Shown here piece after piece: positions 1 through 11,233 of a stretch of 64,000 nt of DNA. Under the pieces are notes generated by a model, which saw only the letters and a list, made by a program, of their open reading frames with translations, made no database searches and was not told the origin of the DNA. The stretch comes from Paramarasmius palmivorus (Eukaryota; Basidiomycota; Agaricomycetes; Agaricales; Marasmiaceae). Numbering within the stretch: the first letter of the stretch is position 1; every line of letters starts with the position of its first letter. A program made the position numbers and the translations under genes. The stretch is taken from positions 1,152,501-1,216,500 of the forward strand of contig JAYKXP010000002.1 of assembly GCA_037176845.1 (NCBI GenBank), given 5' to 3'.

Positions 1-520
1 ATTGCTGACCGACTCGTGCCAGGGAAAATGGAATACCCACGACACTGAGCAGTCCTTCGCCAGTGGGCCAACAGCTGTCTAATTGGTGGTCAAAGAGATG
101 TTAGGTCTTGTCGGTGCTCTTTGGAGCTTTGGAAGCCTGTATATTATCTTTTCTCGTTGACATCTCGGTCTTTGTTCTTTGCGTATCGTGGAATATAAGT
201 ATGTATATAAAAGAAGTTCACTATCAAACGACTACTGCGAAATGAGTCGCATCTCTTCATGCATCATGCATCAGAGATGATTGGGGCCAGTCATCCTGTC
301 AAGTCTATAATCTCTGGCTTGCTCTATCCTTTTGCTATTCTTTGCATCAAATTTACCAAGATAGGATGGCTCCTGCCCTGACTCGTTTGGAGCAAGTGGG
401 TTAAGGCTGAGATATTCTGTTCCTTCTCAGGGCACATTGTGACAGCCATCCGCAATTTTACACCCTGATCCACTACCAGTAGAAAAATCATATACATAAC
501 AGGGGGATCATACATGTCAA
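1..520. other. Left edge, no gene assigned
   Basis: The stretch holds the 3' flank of the UbiA gene, which ends at 521. A short frame is open from the left edge on the plus strand and stops at 46-48. It is too short to assign and could be the tail of a gene outside the window or chance. Nothing else is recognisable. Confidence 0.3.
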
Positions 521-1807
521 CTATACAGAAACGCGCTGCATCAAGTAATCAAGGACTAGGCCCGCCCAAATACCGTAGCCCATATTTCCGTTCGACTACG
601 GGAGGACTAAGTCATCTTTCACGGAAGAAGTACAAATTACCTTACCTTGAACTTCTCTCCGCAATCCAATCGGTCAGCAACACGCCAGGTAGCCAGCTGC
701 CAAGTGAGATGGAGAGCCGCGACCCCACATGAAACTCCGAAGAAATATGCGCTCTGACCGTTCTTGATCCCGGCATAGACCATCGAGCCAAAGAAGAGCA
801 GCGCGAAAAGAGTAAGTATCGGTCGCACACGCTCGCCGAATAGAATAGATGTTGATTTAACACCAATTTTGATGTCGTCGTCTTTGTCCTGACAACCGTA
901 AATGGTGTCATAAACTATCGTCCAGCTGATAGTAACAGTATGAGTTAGAGCGACAAACTGCAATATGGACAGACATACCAGACTGATCCAGAGAAGAAGA
1001 TCAGAACTTGGGGATCCAAACGCCCACCGCTGACGTTCAGATAGGCGACGAGCATTCCCCAGTTCATGGCCAGACCTTCAGAAATCAATCTTGAATATGA
1101 ACACAGTGGGGAACTTCAAAACCTACCGAGCCATGCCTGCGGCCAGTAAGTCCACCGCTTCATGAGCGGATAGAAAGCGTGAAGAGGAAATACACCAAAG
1201 AGTCCGTATGAAAACCTAACAAATGATCCCCAGTCGAGAAATGTCGACGCAGCCTTGTGGTCAACTTACGCTGTTTGATTGGTATACGAAAGCAAATACA
1301 ACGCAGCAGACGTCAACGCTCCAAGAAGGAACCAAGCACCCTTGAGTGAAATGGCCCCAGTGACAAGTGGTCTATTCTTTGTGCGCTCTACAACGAATTA
1401 GCAATCTGGCCTTTCTGTGCACCATGCACTTCGACTTACCCACCAGACCGTCGATATCACGGTCACAGATATCATTTATGACACATGCTGCGCTGTGCAG
1501 CAGTGTACTGCCTACCGCGAACCAGAATGTCTGCCTCGCGAACTCGTCAACGCTGATCTCATAGTTGCCTGAAAGAATTGCCAGAGTTATAGTCAGTACA
1601 AGCATAGCCTGGATATCCGAATAGCCACGTACGTGCAGCTAAGGACAGTCCCCAAACTGAGCAGTTTATTAAGTTTTAAAATTGGAAGATCAGTGGATAA
1701 TCTACGATACCAGAAGGCCAAATGATCAGAATGTTGCCCAGGGGGAACTTGTGCAGGCGCGTGAGTTCGTAGTAAAGCTTAACTTGGGAATCCTTGGGAT
1801 TAGCCAT
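521..1807 (-). CDS. UbiA-family aromatic prenyltransferase (COQ2-like)
   Basis: The UbiA family transfers a polyprenyl chain onto an aromatic acid inside a membrane. COQ2 does this in ubiquinone synthesis, and relatives do it in fungal meroterpenoid synthesis. Both Asp-rich motifs are visible: INDICDRDID (about 1455-1490), followed by RTKNRPLVTGAIS after an intron, and DTIYGCQDKDDD (about 880-925). The YPLMKRWTYWPQ segment near 1145-1185 is also typical. The start at 1807 gives MANPKDSQVKLYYELTRLHK, which enters the family core almost at once. The last exon begins SNGNMGYGIWAG and stops at 521-523. About six introns are present. The N-terminus has no Arg-rich mitochondrial presequence, as expected of a meroterpenoid-type enzyme, although an unseen upstream exon could supply one. 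Family assignment is firm; COQ2 versus specialised metabolism is open. Confidence 0.85.
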
Positions 1808-2524
1808 CGGGTGACTATGTGAAGTGGGGAATGAAGGTATAGCCTTTATATGGTCGCGCGATAATACTGTGTATATTCGATCTTTGTGCCAGTCATACTT
1901 GGAACTAGTACACCCTGATGATGACCGCCCGGTCGGTCATTTCAGTAGCTGGACATGGAAGCCAGGATATATCAGAACAGTCTTTTGGAATCGAGCTAAG
2001 GTTGCCGCAGGCTAACGTAGGACTCAATGGTGGGTCTCCGAATAGCCCCGTACAGCGAGCAAACTGGGTCGCTTTGCAAACTGTAGTATCGTTATGACTA
2101 GCCGAGTATCGCATCTGTTCGTATTCATGGTGCCGAGAGAATGCATCTGATATCTACTGCATGTTAGTGATGGTAGACATGGGACGCATAAGTTCGATGC
2201 CATGGACATACTTTGACTCCTCATCTTACAGACGACAAGTGTTGACCAGTCCTTCTCCCGCCAAAGATTCTTCAATGTCCACGTGCCATCCAGGCGCTTC
2301 GCAACCTAAAACTTGGATTAGGCCATCAGGTTCATTGATGCTTTTGGTTTGCTTCTCGTGTTGATGATTCGTGTCAAAGCCATTCCATGAACCACAATGG
2401 ATTGGTTCGTCAATGAAATCTATTCAACTGGAATCGATCAATCACGGGAGCAATTACTCGTTACTTATCCCGTGGCTCAGCGCCAGCGGGAAAGGAAAAA
2501 CTATAGTCTGCTATACCAAAATTA
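1808..2524. other. Intergenic, no gene seen
   Basis: This 0.7 kb lies between the start of the UbiA gene and the stop of DIS3, both on the minus strand. It should contain the UbiA promoter and the DIS3 3' end. Short open frames on both strands show no family resemblance or splice logic. Confidence 0.4.
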
Positions 2525-5500
2525 TCACAACACAGATGAATCGATCGGCTCAACCAGTGTCATTTTCACTTTGCCCCGCTGTGTGTTCTTGTCCTTTTCA
2601 ACTTCGATCTTCACGGACACTTTGTCGAAAATTTTGATGTGTTTTTGTCCGACAGTGATCGTATAGTTGTCGGCATCAAAGGTATGAAGGTTTTGCCTGA
2701 AAGTAACTAGACCCTCAATTCCAAGCCTGAGTTCGGCCCTCATCAGCTGCACATCTATGAAAAGAAGGTATAGACACCAAGACGCACTTGCTGACAAAAA
2801 CCCCCACACCATTTCTGAAGGTACGAATGACATATGCCTCTTCTGATACACCACCTGTACTGAGCGAGCCTTCGCGTTCTATCCGCCCCTTAAGTGCCAA
2901 ACCCACGTAGAATTCAACGCTAGCTCTTCCGGCCATCTGCGCCATTCGATGTCTCCGGTTGATGACGTCCATGATACGCTCAACATTGGATTTCGAATGG
3001 AGAGAGGGATGAAGCGGGGTATGTCCTATGCAAGCTGAAAGCTGACGATGAACCAAGACATCTACATGACAGGTTGGGGTGAAGTTACAACAGATGCTCA
3101 TGCGCTTGTACGTACCAGCGTATCGCCGAATAGGACTTGTGAAATGTGTGTATATTTCGCTCGCCAGGCCATAATGCCTAAAAGTGTCCCGAGCGACAGA
3201 ACCCGAGCAGAAATATTCGGCAGAAAGCATACACCGTGTCGCCATGATCCGGACAAGGGTGTTAAAAGAGGGCTCGGAGGGATCCTAAGAGCGGCTGAGT
3301 GACGTTGCGGAATACGAGAATGCTAAGATACATACAACACACTTGTCCAAGGATGCCGCTAGTGCACCTGAGCTACTCACATCCAAATCCATACCCTTTG
3401 TTTTCTTCAGGATATCCTGAAGTTTCTCGAAGTTCGTCTTAGGGAGGTGGTAGATGTCGCCTACAATTGCTACCGATTAGATTGTTCGACCACTGACACA
3501 AGAGACGCACCGTAAGACTGCTGTTCCGGGCCATCCTTCTTCGATCTTTCTCGCAACACTGACATTAGCCAGTAGCATGAACTCCTCAACGAGCGAATTC
3601 GTCTCTCTCAACTCTTTCTGTTCGACATCGATAGGATCGCTCGACTCAGCAGAGTCTAGATGGATCTTGACTTCAGGCGAAGCAAGATTAAGAGCGCCTG
3701 CTGCCATACGCTTCCCTTTCAGCTTAATGGCTAGCGAATTGAGAAGTCGTATAGAATGTGTCAAATCATCTTGGAGATTACTAAGTCCAAGGGTTTCAGT
3801 CGACGAAGAGGTTGGGTGCAAGAAGACTCACGGATCGTCCTTGCGAATCTGAGCCTCCTCGTACGTGAAAGCTGCGTTCGATTTGATAACTGACTTTGTG
3901 AATCGAACATTGACAATCTCAGCATCTGGGGTAAGTTCCTGCGAAGAAAGGCCGTCAGCACTGTATAATTTATTATCCAGGAGATGTAAGTCGAACCCAT
4001 ATCACGGAAAAGGCAAGACGCTCGACGAACGGTCGTAAAGAGCACAGGTTAGTACCAAGAAGTGAGGGTAACATATCGATACGTTTATCCACAAGGTAGA
4101 CTGTAGTGCCTCGGGCAGCAGCTTCGCTATCCATAGGATTATCGGGATGAACAAAATGTGATACGTCGGCGATGTCTGAAAGAAGATTCAGGATGATAGT
4201 GACAAAGTAAAGTGCTTTAAACTCACGGACACCAGCTTCAATATTGCCATTTGGGAGTTGTTTGGCGTGAAGAGCATCATCGATATCTTGACAGCCTATT
4301 CAATAAGTATTTGAGTCACCGAGCGTCCATAGAAGAAAATGGCAATGGTACCTGGAGGGTCAATACTACAGACAATCACATCCCTGAGATCTTCCCTGTC
4401 CCTCCAAACATTCTTAGGGTCACTTTCCTTCGGCGGAACAACCCATTGCTCTCCTTCTTCCGGTAAACAATCTAGAATTGCCTTTCCAAACGGTCGATAC
4501 GGCACCTCAAACTCTAAGCAACAAACTCTCCTGCTCTGCTTCCTTACTTTCAACCTTCCCAAGCGCTCGCACGAAATGACCTTCAGGATACCTTGATGTT
4601 GTATCCCATCTGTCAATGGTGACGAGGATCTTCTGTCCAATCAACGAAGGTGCCTGTCGAGTTCGGAGACGGATTCGGGGTAGTAGGCGAGAGACAGGTG
4701 TAGCAAAGACGGTCTGTAGTGAAAGTGAGGTGCTAAGGTTGGATGTGAGGGAGGTAGAATCAATGTGGCAAGACATAGGCCCTCCAATTGCGTTTGATGA
4801 TCCCAACAACGCGCCCAGTTGGTTGCAGGTCAACTGGATTTCGTTGAGAAGTGGCTTCGTGTTGTAGGACGCGAGATTCTTTCGCAATGACGTCTTCACC
4901 GTTCTCGTCACCTTCTTCTCCAGAATCTTCAGCATCGTCGTTCTTGAGCGTTGCTGTTGGGTAAGCATTAGAACAGGCTACTCGAATAATCCAAGCCTTG
5001 CTCACCTTCTTGATCTACCACTTCGTCACCGGGTGCCTTCCACTCTTTTTCGTCAAACACTTCGACTACCACAATGTCACCCTGTACAGCCCGGTTCATG
5101 TTTTCTCGCCCCCTCAGAAGGATTGGTTTGTCAAAAGCAGGTACTGGAACCGTTCCCTTAATGGTATCAGAGGAATGGCTGTCTGAAACAACTTTGGTGC
5201 ATACCTCCAGATAATTATACTGGTTGGCATTGAAATGACCCTGGTGTAGTTCACCAGCCTTGACACCAGCTACAAGGGTTGCGGATGGCAAGTACTAACA
5301 AATTTCAGCAAAAAATCGTGTTTGCCAGAGAGCTTGCATACCTCGGGATAGAGAACTTGTCTCCCTGCGGCAGCTTTGGTTGGGTCAATATCATCTGACC
5401 CCGCAGCAGAGAGTAGGTCAAGTAATTGGTTAGAATCTGGCAAGCCTTCGACGTATTTCCGGACTGAAGTGTTTCAGCCGACGTTGCAAGAAGAAAATGA

Positions 5501-6363
5501 CCGAACTGCGTACCGGACATGGTATGAATTCCAGCTTGTTCTGCTTTCTGACGATTGGCTGCGTCTTCCGTTAACAATACAACCGCAGGAAGGATGGGCT
5601 GGGGCTGCCCCCGGATAGGTGGTCGAGTCAAGGATATGTGTGTGTTATACCATTCCGTGGCCTTACGGATCCCTGGTAGTTCATGAGAGTCATAAGTTAG
5701 ATGAAGATGTAGGACCGTACCACGATCGTTGCGGTCATTAGGCGTCTCATTCTCTTCTCGTATAATTGCAGTCTCTCTGCCTTGGCAAAAGTTTGATTAG
5801 AGTACATATCCCATTACATCTGAATACGTACGATCTGTATTCGTTGTAGAAAACCCATATCCGCTTATCTTCTGACTTGGTGAGGGCTTTTAAGCGATTG
5901 TACAATGGGAGCGACCGATGCCTGACTTCTTCAAGAACGGTTTGAAGGAGTATCATTGGAGGATTGAATAAACTGGATTCGATAAGGTCCATCTGGGGTA
6001 AAATAAAAGAGTCACATTGCCGAACGATTACTGGGACACTTTCAGTGCACACCTGGGCCAGAAATACGTTGGTATCAGGAAGAATAAAGTGACCATTGGG
6101 GAACAGTCGATGCCGTTGGTCTCCGTTCGATGGCAATGACTCCTCGGGTGTATCAGGACATTCCCTGCAACCTGCTATCCCGCAGGAAACATCATCCCGT
6201 AGATATCTTTCTCGCAAGACTGGAAAAAATGAGTAAGGGCATCTTCAAAGTTGCATTAGCACGCACCTTTGATGACCTTTCCCCTGGCAGTCTTTTTGAA
6301 AAATTTTCGTTGTGTTATGACAGCCTCTGTTTGCGGCCTCTTCCTTATCGTGATTTCCACCAT
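2525..6363 (-). CDS. DIS3: Exosome complex exonuclease DIS3/RRP44
   Basis: DIS3 is the catalytic 3'-5' exoribonuclease and endonuclease of the RNA exosome in nucleus and cytoplasm. The start at 6363 reads [10 protein letters not shown] and leads to [12 protein letters not shown]. After an intron comes [12 protein letters not shown], the Cys-rich N-terminal motif. The PIN domain follows ([13 protein letters not shown], near 6080), then the cold-shock region ([15 protein letters not shown], near 5265). The RNB catalytic site reads SIDPPG, then after an intron CQDIDDALH, near 4270-4370. The end of RNB is [11 protein letters not shown] (near 3110), and an S1 domain ends at [10 protein letters not shown]. 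The gene has many short introns. Frame breaks of one base are seen at about 4765-4777 and 4513-4518, both at TT runs, with clear family sequence on both sides. Assembly error is the likeliest cause because this gene is essential. Confidence 0.95.
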
Positions 6364-7262
6364 AATCCAAGTCGAATTTAAGCCCTCGAGCTTGAATCCG
6401 CGTCGAGGTCGCTACCAAGAAGTGCGTGAGAGCAAAATCGCGATTCGCGTGATGAGTCAGCACTTCCAGGGTGCACGGACCATCGCGTCACCTCCTCCTT
6501 ACTACCATCTTCTCCGAATCTTCTCCAGTGAGCATCTACAATCTCAAGGACAGCCGTAGGTTCCCTGCATGAAAGAACTGCACTCTGAATCAGTTGTGGT
6601 CTTGGAAAATGCCTCGTGCGCAACTCGTGCGGCTCAAGTCTTTCATGCGTCTTCGTAATCGATCTCCCATTCCGAGACACCTTCAGCTATGCGTGGCGAG
6701 CGCACTATTTTGTTCAATCGACTACTTCTATGTATTCTCTGGCTCCCTCAATTATAAACAATATCTGGATCTCATGGAGCCAATTCTTTTGCCGGGGAGA
6801 AAGGGCTTTACGGTTCGCCCTTGGACCCACTTCATGCACAGCAAGATCCTCAACCTCTGGACTCATATTTAGCTATCTCCACGAGGACGCCCGTGAAATG
6901 TTGATCAAGCCTTACTTCCGACCCTACTCGTGCAGTAGACCTTCGGGCGCTCCGGTGACCAACCGCGTTCTGACCCTAAGAAGCTGTCCGCTTCAAACTG
7001 TGTAGACAAGGTCAGGGCTGGTCAGGGTAGTCAAAATCCAACACCGCCACTCGTGAACTTTACCCAATCAAATGTCGAGTGTGCGTCGGTGTTTCCTAAA
7101 CGGGCACCGCCCAACCACCCCTTGGCGTTTTAGATGTTGGCAGTATTAAAGGACCTGAGGCATTCCAGTTTCTAGGGCTTCATTTTTCCCGTTTTTTTCT
7201 TCTTTTCTGCTTTGTTTTCCTTCCTCCCTTTTGTATTGAACCTCGGTTTATATTTAACCTCG
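6364..7262. other. Divergent promoter region
   Basis: This 0.9 kb separates DIS3 (minus) from the DUF3455 gene (plus) and should hold both promoters. Short frames on both strands look like chance. The last 100 bases before 7263 are rich in pyrimidines (ttttcccgtttttttcttc-type), as common just upstream of fungal starts. Confidence 0.4.
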
Positions 7263-8097
7263 ATGTTCAACATCCTGTTCACCCTTGCACTCGCTGCTTC
7301 TGCATTGGCGGTCCCTTATGATCATTCCTTTCTGCGACGTGTCGTATGCATCTGTGGTTGGAGGAAGCTTACAATCTCAACTGAGACCCACCGCCTTTGT
7401 CACCCTCGGTGTAGGTACTCAGAATTACACTTGCAGCAGCGCGGGTAATTATACGTGAGTCCACAACTCGTTGACCCGTCGGCGATCCTTCTAATATGCC
7501 TAATGTACAGGGCCGCTGGTGCAGTAGCTCAAATCATCGACGTATCCTGCATGCATGGCGGTCATGAATTCACCGACATCGCTAGCGTTGCATACGACTA
7601 CTGGACGAGCGCCCCGTCCCACATGGATGCGAAAGAAGCAATCAGACATGTTCACCCTGTCTTGGAACGTCTGACCCTCGGTGAACACTACTTTGTCACC
7701 AACCCGGAGACTGGTTCGGGTACGAGTCCTCGATGGGACTTTACAGCTCGTCTCGGCAACCCAGAAGCCTATGTCACTGCTGCAAAAAAAGGTGGAATAG
7801 CTGCTCCGACTGGTAAACAGGACGTTGATTGGCTATACCTGACCGATATTGCTGGCGGTCTGGCCTGCGAAATCTACCGAACTGACACTCGGGCTGGTCA
7901 ACCTCCTGCGACTGTAAGTTGTGAAGTTCACTACGTGTAATTTGAAACTGACATTGTCCTGCAGTGCACACCAGGATCAGACCCAATCACTGTGAAATAC
8001 ACATCTTTATATTGTGAGTCTGTGACTTTCATTGGATTGTCGTATCTGACGTCCTTCAGGGTTCACTGGTGGAAATTTTGGCGATAGCAAACACTGA
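7263..8097 (+). CDS. Secreted DUF3455 family protein
   Basis: The protein begins with a clear signal peptide (MFNILFTLALAASALA). The mature part carries DUF3455 hallmarks: TLGVGTQNYTCSSAGNYT, GAVAQIIDVSC, HPVLERLTLGEHYF and DVDWLYL, with a C-terminal YWFTGGNF. Introns lie at about 7453-7509, 7913-7963 and 8013-8059, and the stop is at 8095-8097. The family is common in fungal secretomes but has no settled biochemical role. The signal peptide and the CDVSYASVVGG segment are one base out of frame with each other near 7318-7332, with no possible intron between them. An ATG at 7318 is in the downstream frame but would lose the signal peptide. A sequence error is the simpler reading. Confidence 0.8.
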
Positions 8098-8213
8098 ATC
8101 AGGAGCGGAGGATAAATACCACGGACATATATTCGGACGCTTATAACATTATTCGTGCCTCGTTGACAATAAGCTATATTATACCTTCGTTTCACAAAGC
8201 GCTGGGATCCACA

Positions 8214-9615
8214 TCAAGCCTCTACAATATTCTGTTTCTGCTCTGCAATGCTGGGTGTAGTTTGAGAGGACCTTCTCTTCAGTTCTTCAGCTCGAAGCAA
8301 CCACATTGGGTGGGCAAAGTTCCAGATATACATAGTCAAGGTGACTATTGCGCCATCAAAGACATCTACGAAAGAATTGGATCAGTCAGCATCCTGGAGA
8401 AGTAAAAAATCGATAACTGACTGAATAACCACTCTGTTCGCATTACCTTACTTCCCCAGCCGCCGCCCAGCTCGATTAAACGGTAAATGGCGCTGTATGC
8501 AGACGGTTAGCGAGAAATTCTTGGGGAGTATACTATATAAGGCATACCGAATGAAGAGCAACACATTGATCAATATGATCACGAAGAGGAGTATTTTCCT
8601 TCGTTTATCTAGTGGTTTCACGAGCAGGGGACGCGAGTGTACTGCTCGAGCCCGATGTTTTGCTTGACGAACCGCGCTTAACAGGCTTATCATATATGTA
8701 GCGAGCAACGTATTCTGCCACAAGGTAGACAAAGATGGTCATTATAGCTAGAAATGCAGCAAGTCAGAGACAAGTTTTTCAGAGAGGTTGAATTAATGAC
8801 TGACCGGCTTGGAATGCGATTCCCGAGAGCATGAGATTGGATCCCTGCAAGGCTTGTAAGCAACGTCATCGGGGTATCCACTATGAGACCATCCTCACCA
8901 GGTCAAAAGTCTTTGTGCCGTATTCTGAAGCAGACGCTAATCCTCCACCAACACCTTGTAACGTGAGGGCGGTTCCATCCTATACGGGGAAAATTACTGT
9001 TAGCGCCACATCCAAATCATATCAACCGCGACATACAGCAAAGACAAAAAGCCAGGTATCTGCAGATGTATAGATTAGTTGGTCGGCAGGTCGAATACGG
9101 CTATCTTACTTACAAAGTGTAGGGCGGAGACGACTATATTCTTTCCCGAGAGACAAGGCGAGTCTCCCAAAAACAAAGAAGCTGGCAGCAAGCAGAGGCG
9201 TGGGTCCAACAATAAGACACGATATTCTGAGTATTCCGGGATCAGATCAATAGTAGTTTTGGTGCCAACGAGAACTCACTGCATCCGAAAAGGGAGACCC
9301 AGAAATGGATTGCCGCTGGAAACAAGACGCCCAGCCCAACCAATAATTTCGAAAGTGCCCGCAACTACGGCAGTTGGTATCATAAACCAGTATCGACTCC
9401 AGATCGCTTGGAGAAAGTGTGTGACTGATGAAAGGGTTCAACAAGCCAGGCCTATTCTGGATTGTGAGGCTCCACGTACCAGTAGTGATGCTGAAGAGAA
9501 CCACATATAGAACACAAACATAGAAGGTAGGGGTAAATCCATATGCAGTTCTACGACCTGGATCTTCAGCTCGAGGAACAAACAAGTGGTAATCAGAAGT
9601 TCCGTTATAAGACAT
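8214..9615 (-). CDS. RTA1-like seven-helix membrane protein
   Basis: RTA1/RTM1 proteins are fungal multi-pass plasma-membrane proteins linked to resistance to toxic lipids and drugs. Start 9615 gives MSYNGTSDYH, and the first helix follows (YVCVLYVVLFSITT). Family motifs across the exons are TFEIIGWAGRLVSS (near 9345), the VGPTPLLAASFVVFGRL helix (near 9190), LTLQGVGGGLA (near 8955), AIYRLIELGGGWG (near 8470) and, after the last intron, VFDGAIVTLTMYIWNFAHP (near 8340). The stop is at 8214-8216. About six short introns are present; the splice joining ELGGGWG to the EW/VFDGA segment was not resolved exactly. It diverges from the ribosomal protein gene at 10239. Confidence 0.85.
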
Positions 9616-10238
9616 GAGGGAGAACGAGAAGATTGGGATCTTGACTGTCTTAATGTGCAGGACATGGTGTTTTTATATGGATATCTCCGTAGTCCGCCAA
9701 GGACTGCAACAACTATAGAAAACAAGTACAAGACAGGCGCGAACCGCGCAATGCTGGGGCAAGAGATCGATGTAGCCATAAAATCGTCGGTAGATTTCGG
9801 TTGTACGGTTGCACGAGCCGTGTATCAGGAGTAAATGAATAGGACAGCATCAACACGTCCAACCATGAGTACCAGCCACCAGGTACCTGCTGCGGGGCTA
9901 GGGTTCATAGATGATGTCGATTTTGTCGATTGATAGAAGGTGCGACTAGACCACAGAATCAGGACAGACATCGTCGCATAAACTCGGTAGAATACAAGCG
10001 CCACAAGGGCTTGATTAGGGAGTGATAGCCGACCTCCGGCACTTGCCAGAACTTTATTTCATCACGTGCAGCTGTACAGTCAAGTTCCCAAGCCACACCC
10101 AGTTTAGGAAGGTCAGCCAATTTGCAGGAACTGTTGCTGCTTGTCGGCCTCAACTTCTTCGAAACAACAGGTTCGTCGTCTTTGTGCTCGTTCTACCCTG
10201 TCGAAACTCACAAATTTTTGCACTTCACCAGCCGCAAG
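9616..10238. other. Divergent promoter of RTA1-like and RPL15 genes
   Basis: No convincing gene. Several hydrophobic-looking frames on the minus strand (about 9640-9779) have no family resemblance and are probably chance. The right part should contain the strong ribosomal-protein promoter and the RPL15 5' leader. Confidence 0.4.
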
Positions 10239-11067
10239 ATGGGCGCATACAAGTACGTCGGGGAACTCTACAAAAAAAAGCAGTCGGATGTCCTCCGATT
10301 CCTCTTCCGTGTGAGGTGCGAAATCTCGTTATAGCAGCATTGAACAGAGACTTCAAGTCGAAACGATTCTTTTCAGGTGCTGGGAATACCGTCAACTCAA
10401 TGTCATTCACCGTGCCTCCCGCCCTTCACGACCCGACAAGGCCCGCCGTCTTGGCTACAAGGCTAAGCAAGGATATGTTGTCTACCGTATCCGTGTTCGC
10501 AGGGGTAACCGCAAGAAGCCCGTCCCCAAGGGTGCGTGCAGTTGGATCTAAAAGATGGAAGAAATTGTGCTGAGTTTTGACATTTAGGTGCTACCTACGG
10601 CAAACCCGTTCGCCAGGGTGTTAACCACCTCAAGTACCAGCGTGGCTTGAGGAGCACGGCAGAGGAGCGTGTTGGTCGTCGTTGCGGAAACTTGAGGGTC
10701 TTGAACTCCTACTGGATCAACCAGGATGGTGTCTACAAGTACTACGAAGTTATCCTTGTTGACCCATCCCACAAGGCCGTGCGTACTCATTTATGTATGG
10801 ATAACCTCGAAAATATTCTAACATTTTGTACAGATCCGCCGTGACCCTCGCATCAACTGGATCTGCAACCCTGTCCACAAGCGCAGGGAAGCTCGTGGTC
10901 TTACTTCCATCGGCAAGCAGGTACGTTCATGTACATATGCTTCACATATGTTACTTACATGTCACGCACAGAACCGTGGTTTGGGCAAGGGACACCGTTA
11001 CAACCACACCCCTGCTCGCTCCACATGGCGCAAACACAACACCCTCAGCTTGCGCCGATACCGGTGA
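10239..11067 (+). CDS. RPL15: 60S ribosomal protein eL15
   Basis: This is a core protein of the large cytosolic ribosomal subunit. The start at 10239 gives [20 protein letters not shown], the universal eL15 N-terminus. Later exons give [60 protein letters not shown] and [18 protein letters not shown], ending [10 protein letters not shown] with stop 11065-11067. There are four small introns with clear GT/AG ends (about 10315-10376, 10532-10588, 10779-10833 and 10921-10971). Exons join in frame without any frame break. The introns are too short to host a snoRNA. Confidence 0.98.
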
Positions 11068-11233
11068 TTGGTTTTGGTGGTGTACTTTGTTTTCCGCTAT
11101 GTTCTACTACACATGTTTTATACTTCCATGTCGCACAAAATGCCATGCCGTTCATGCGTTTGTTAGGAGAACATAGCGCCTTTCAAATTTACTTGAGAAA
11201 GTCAATACAAGCTGCAAGACTCTCACTTGTTTG

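Noticed and set aside
6378..6872. Overlapping open frames on both strands upstream of DIS3
   Set aside because: They lie in the divergent promoter, and the DIS3 N-terminus is fully explained by the ATG at 6363.
9438..9834. Hydrophobic minus- and plus-strand frames upstream of the RTA1-like gene
   Set aside because: They are partly shadows of RTA1 exon 1 and otherwise match no family.
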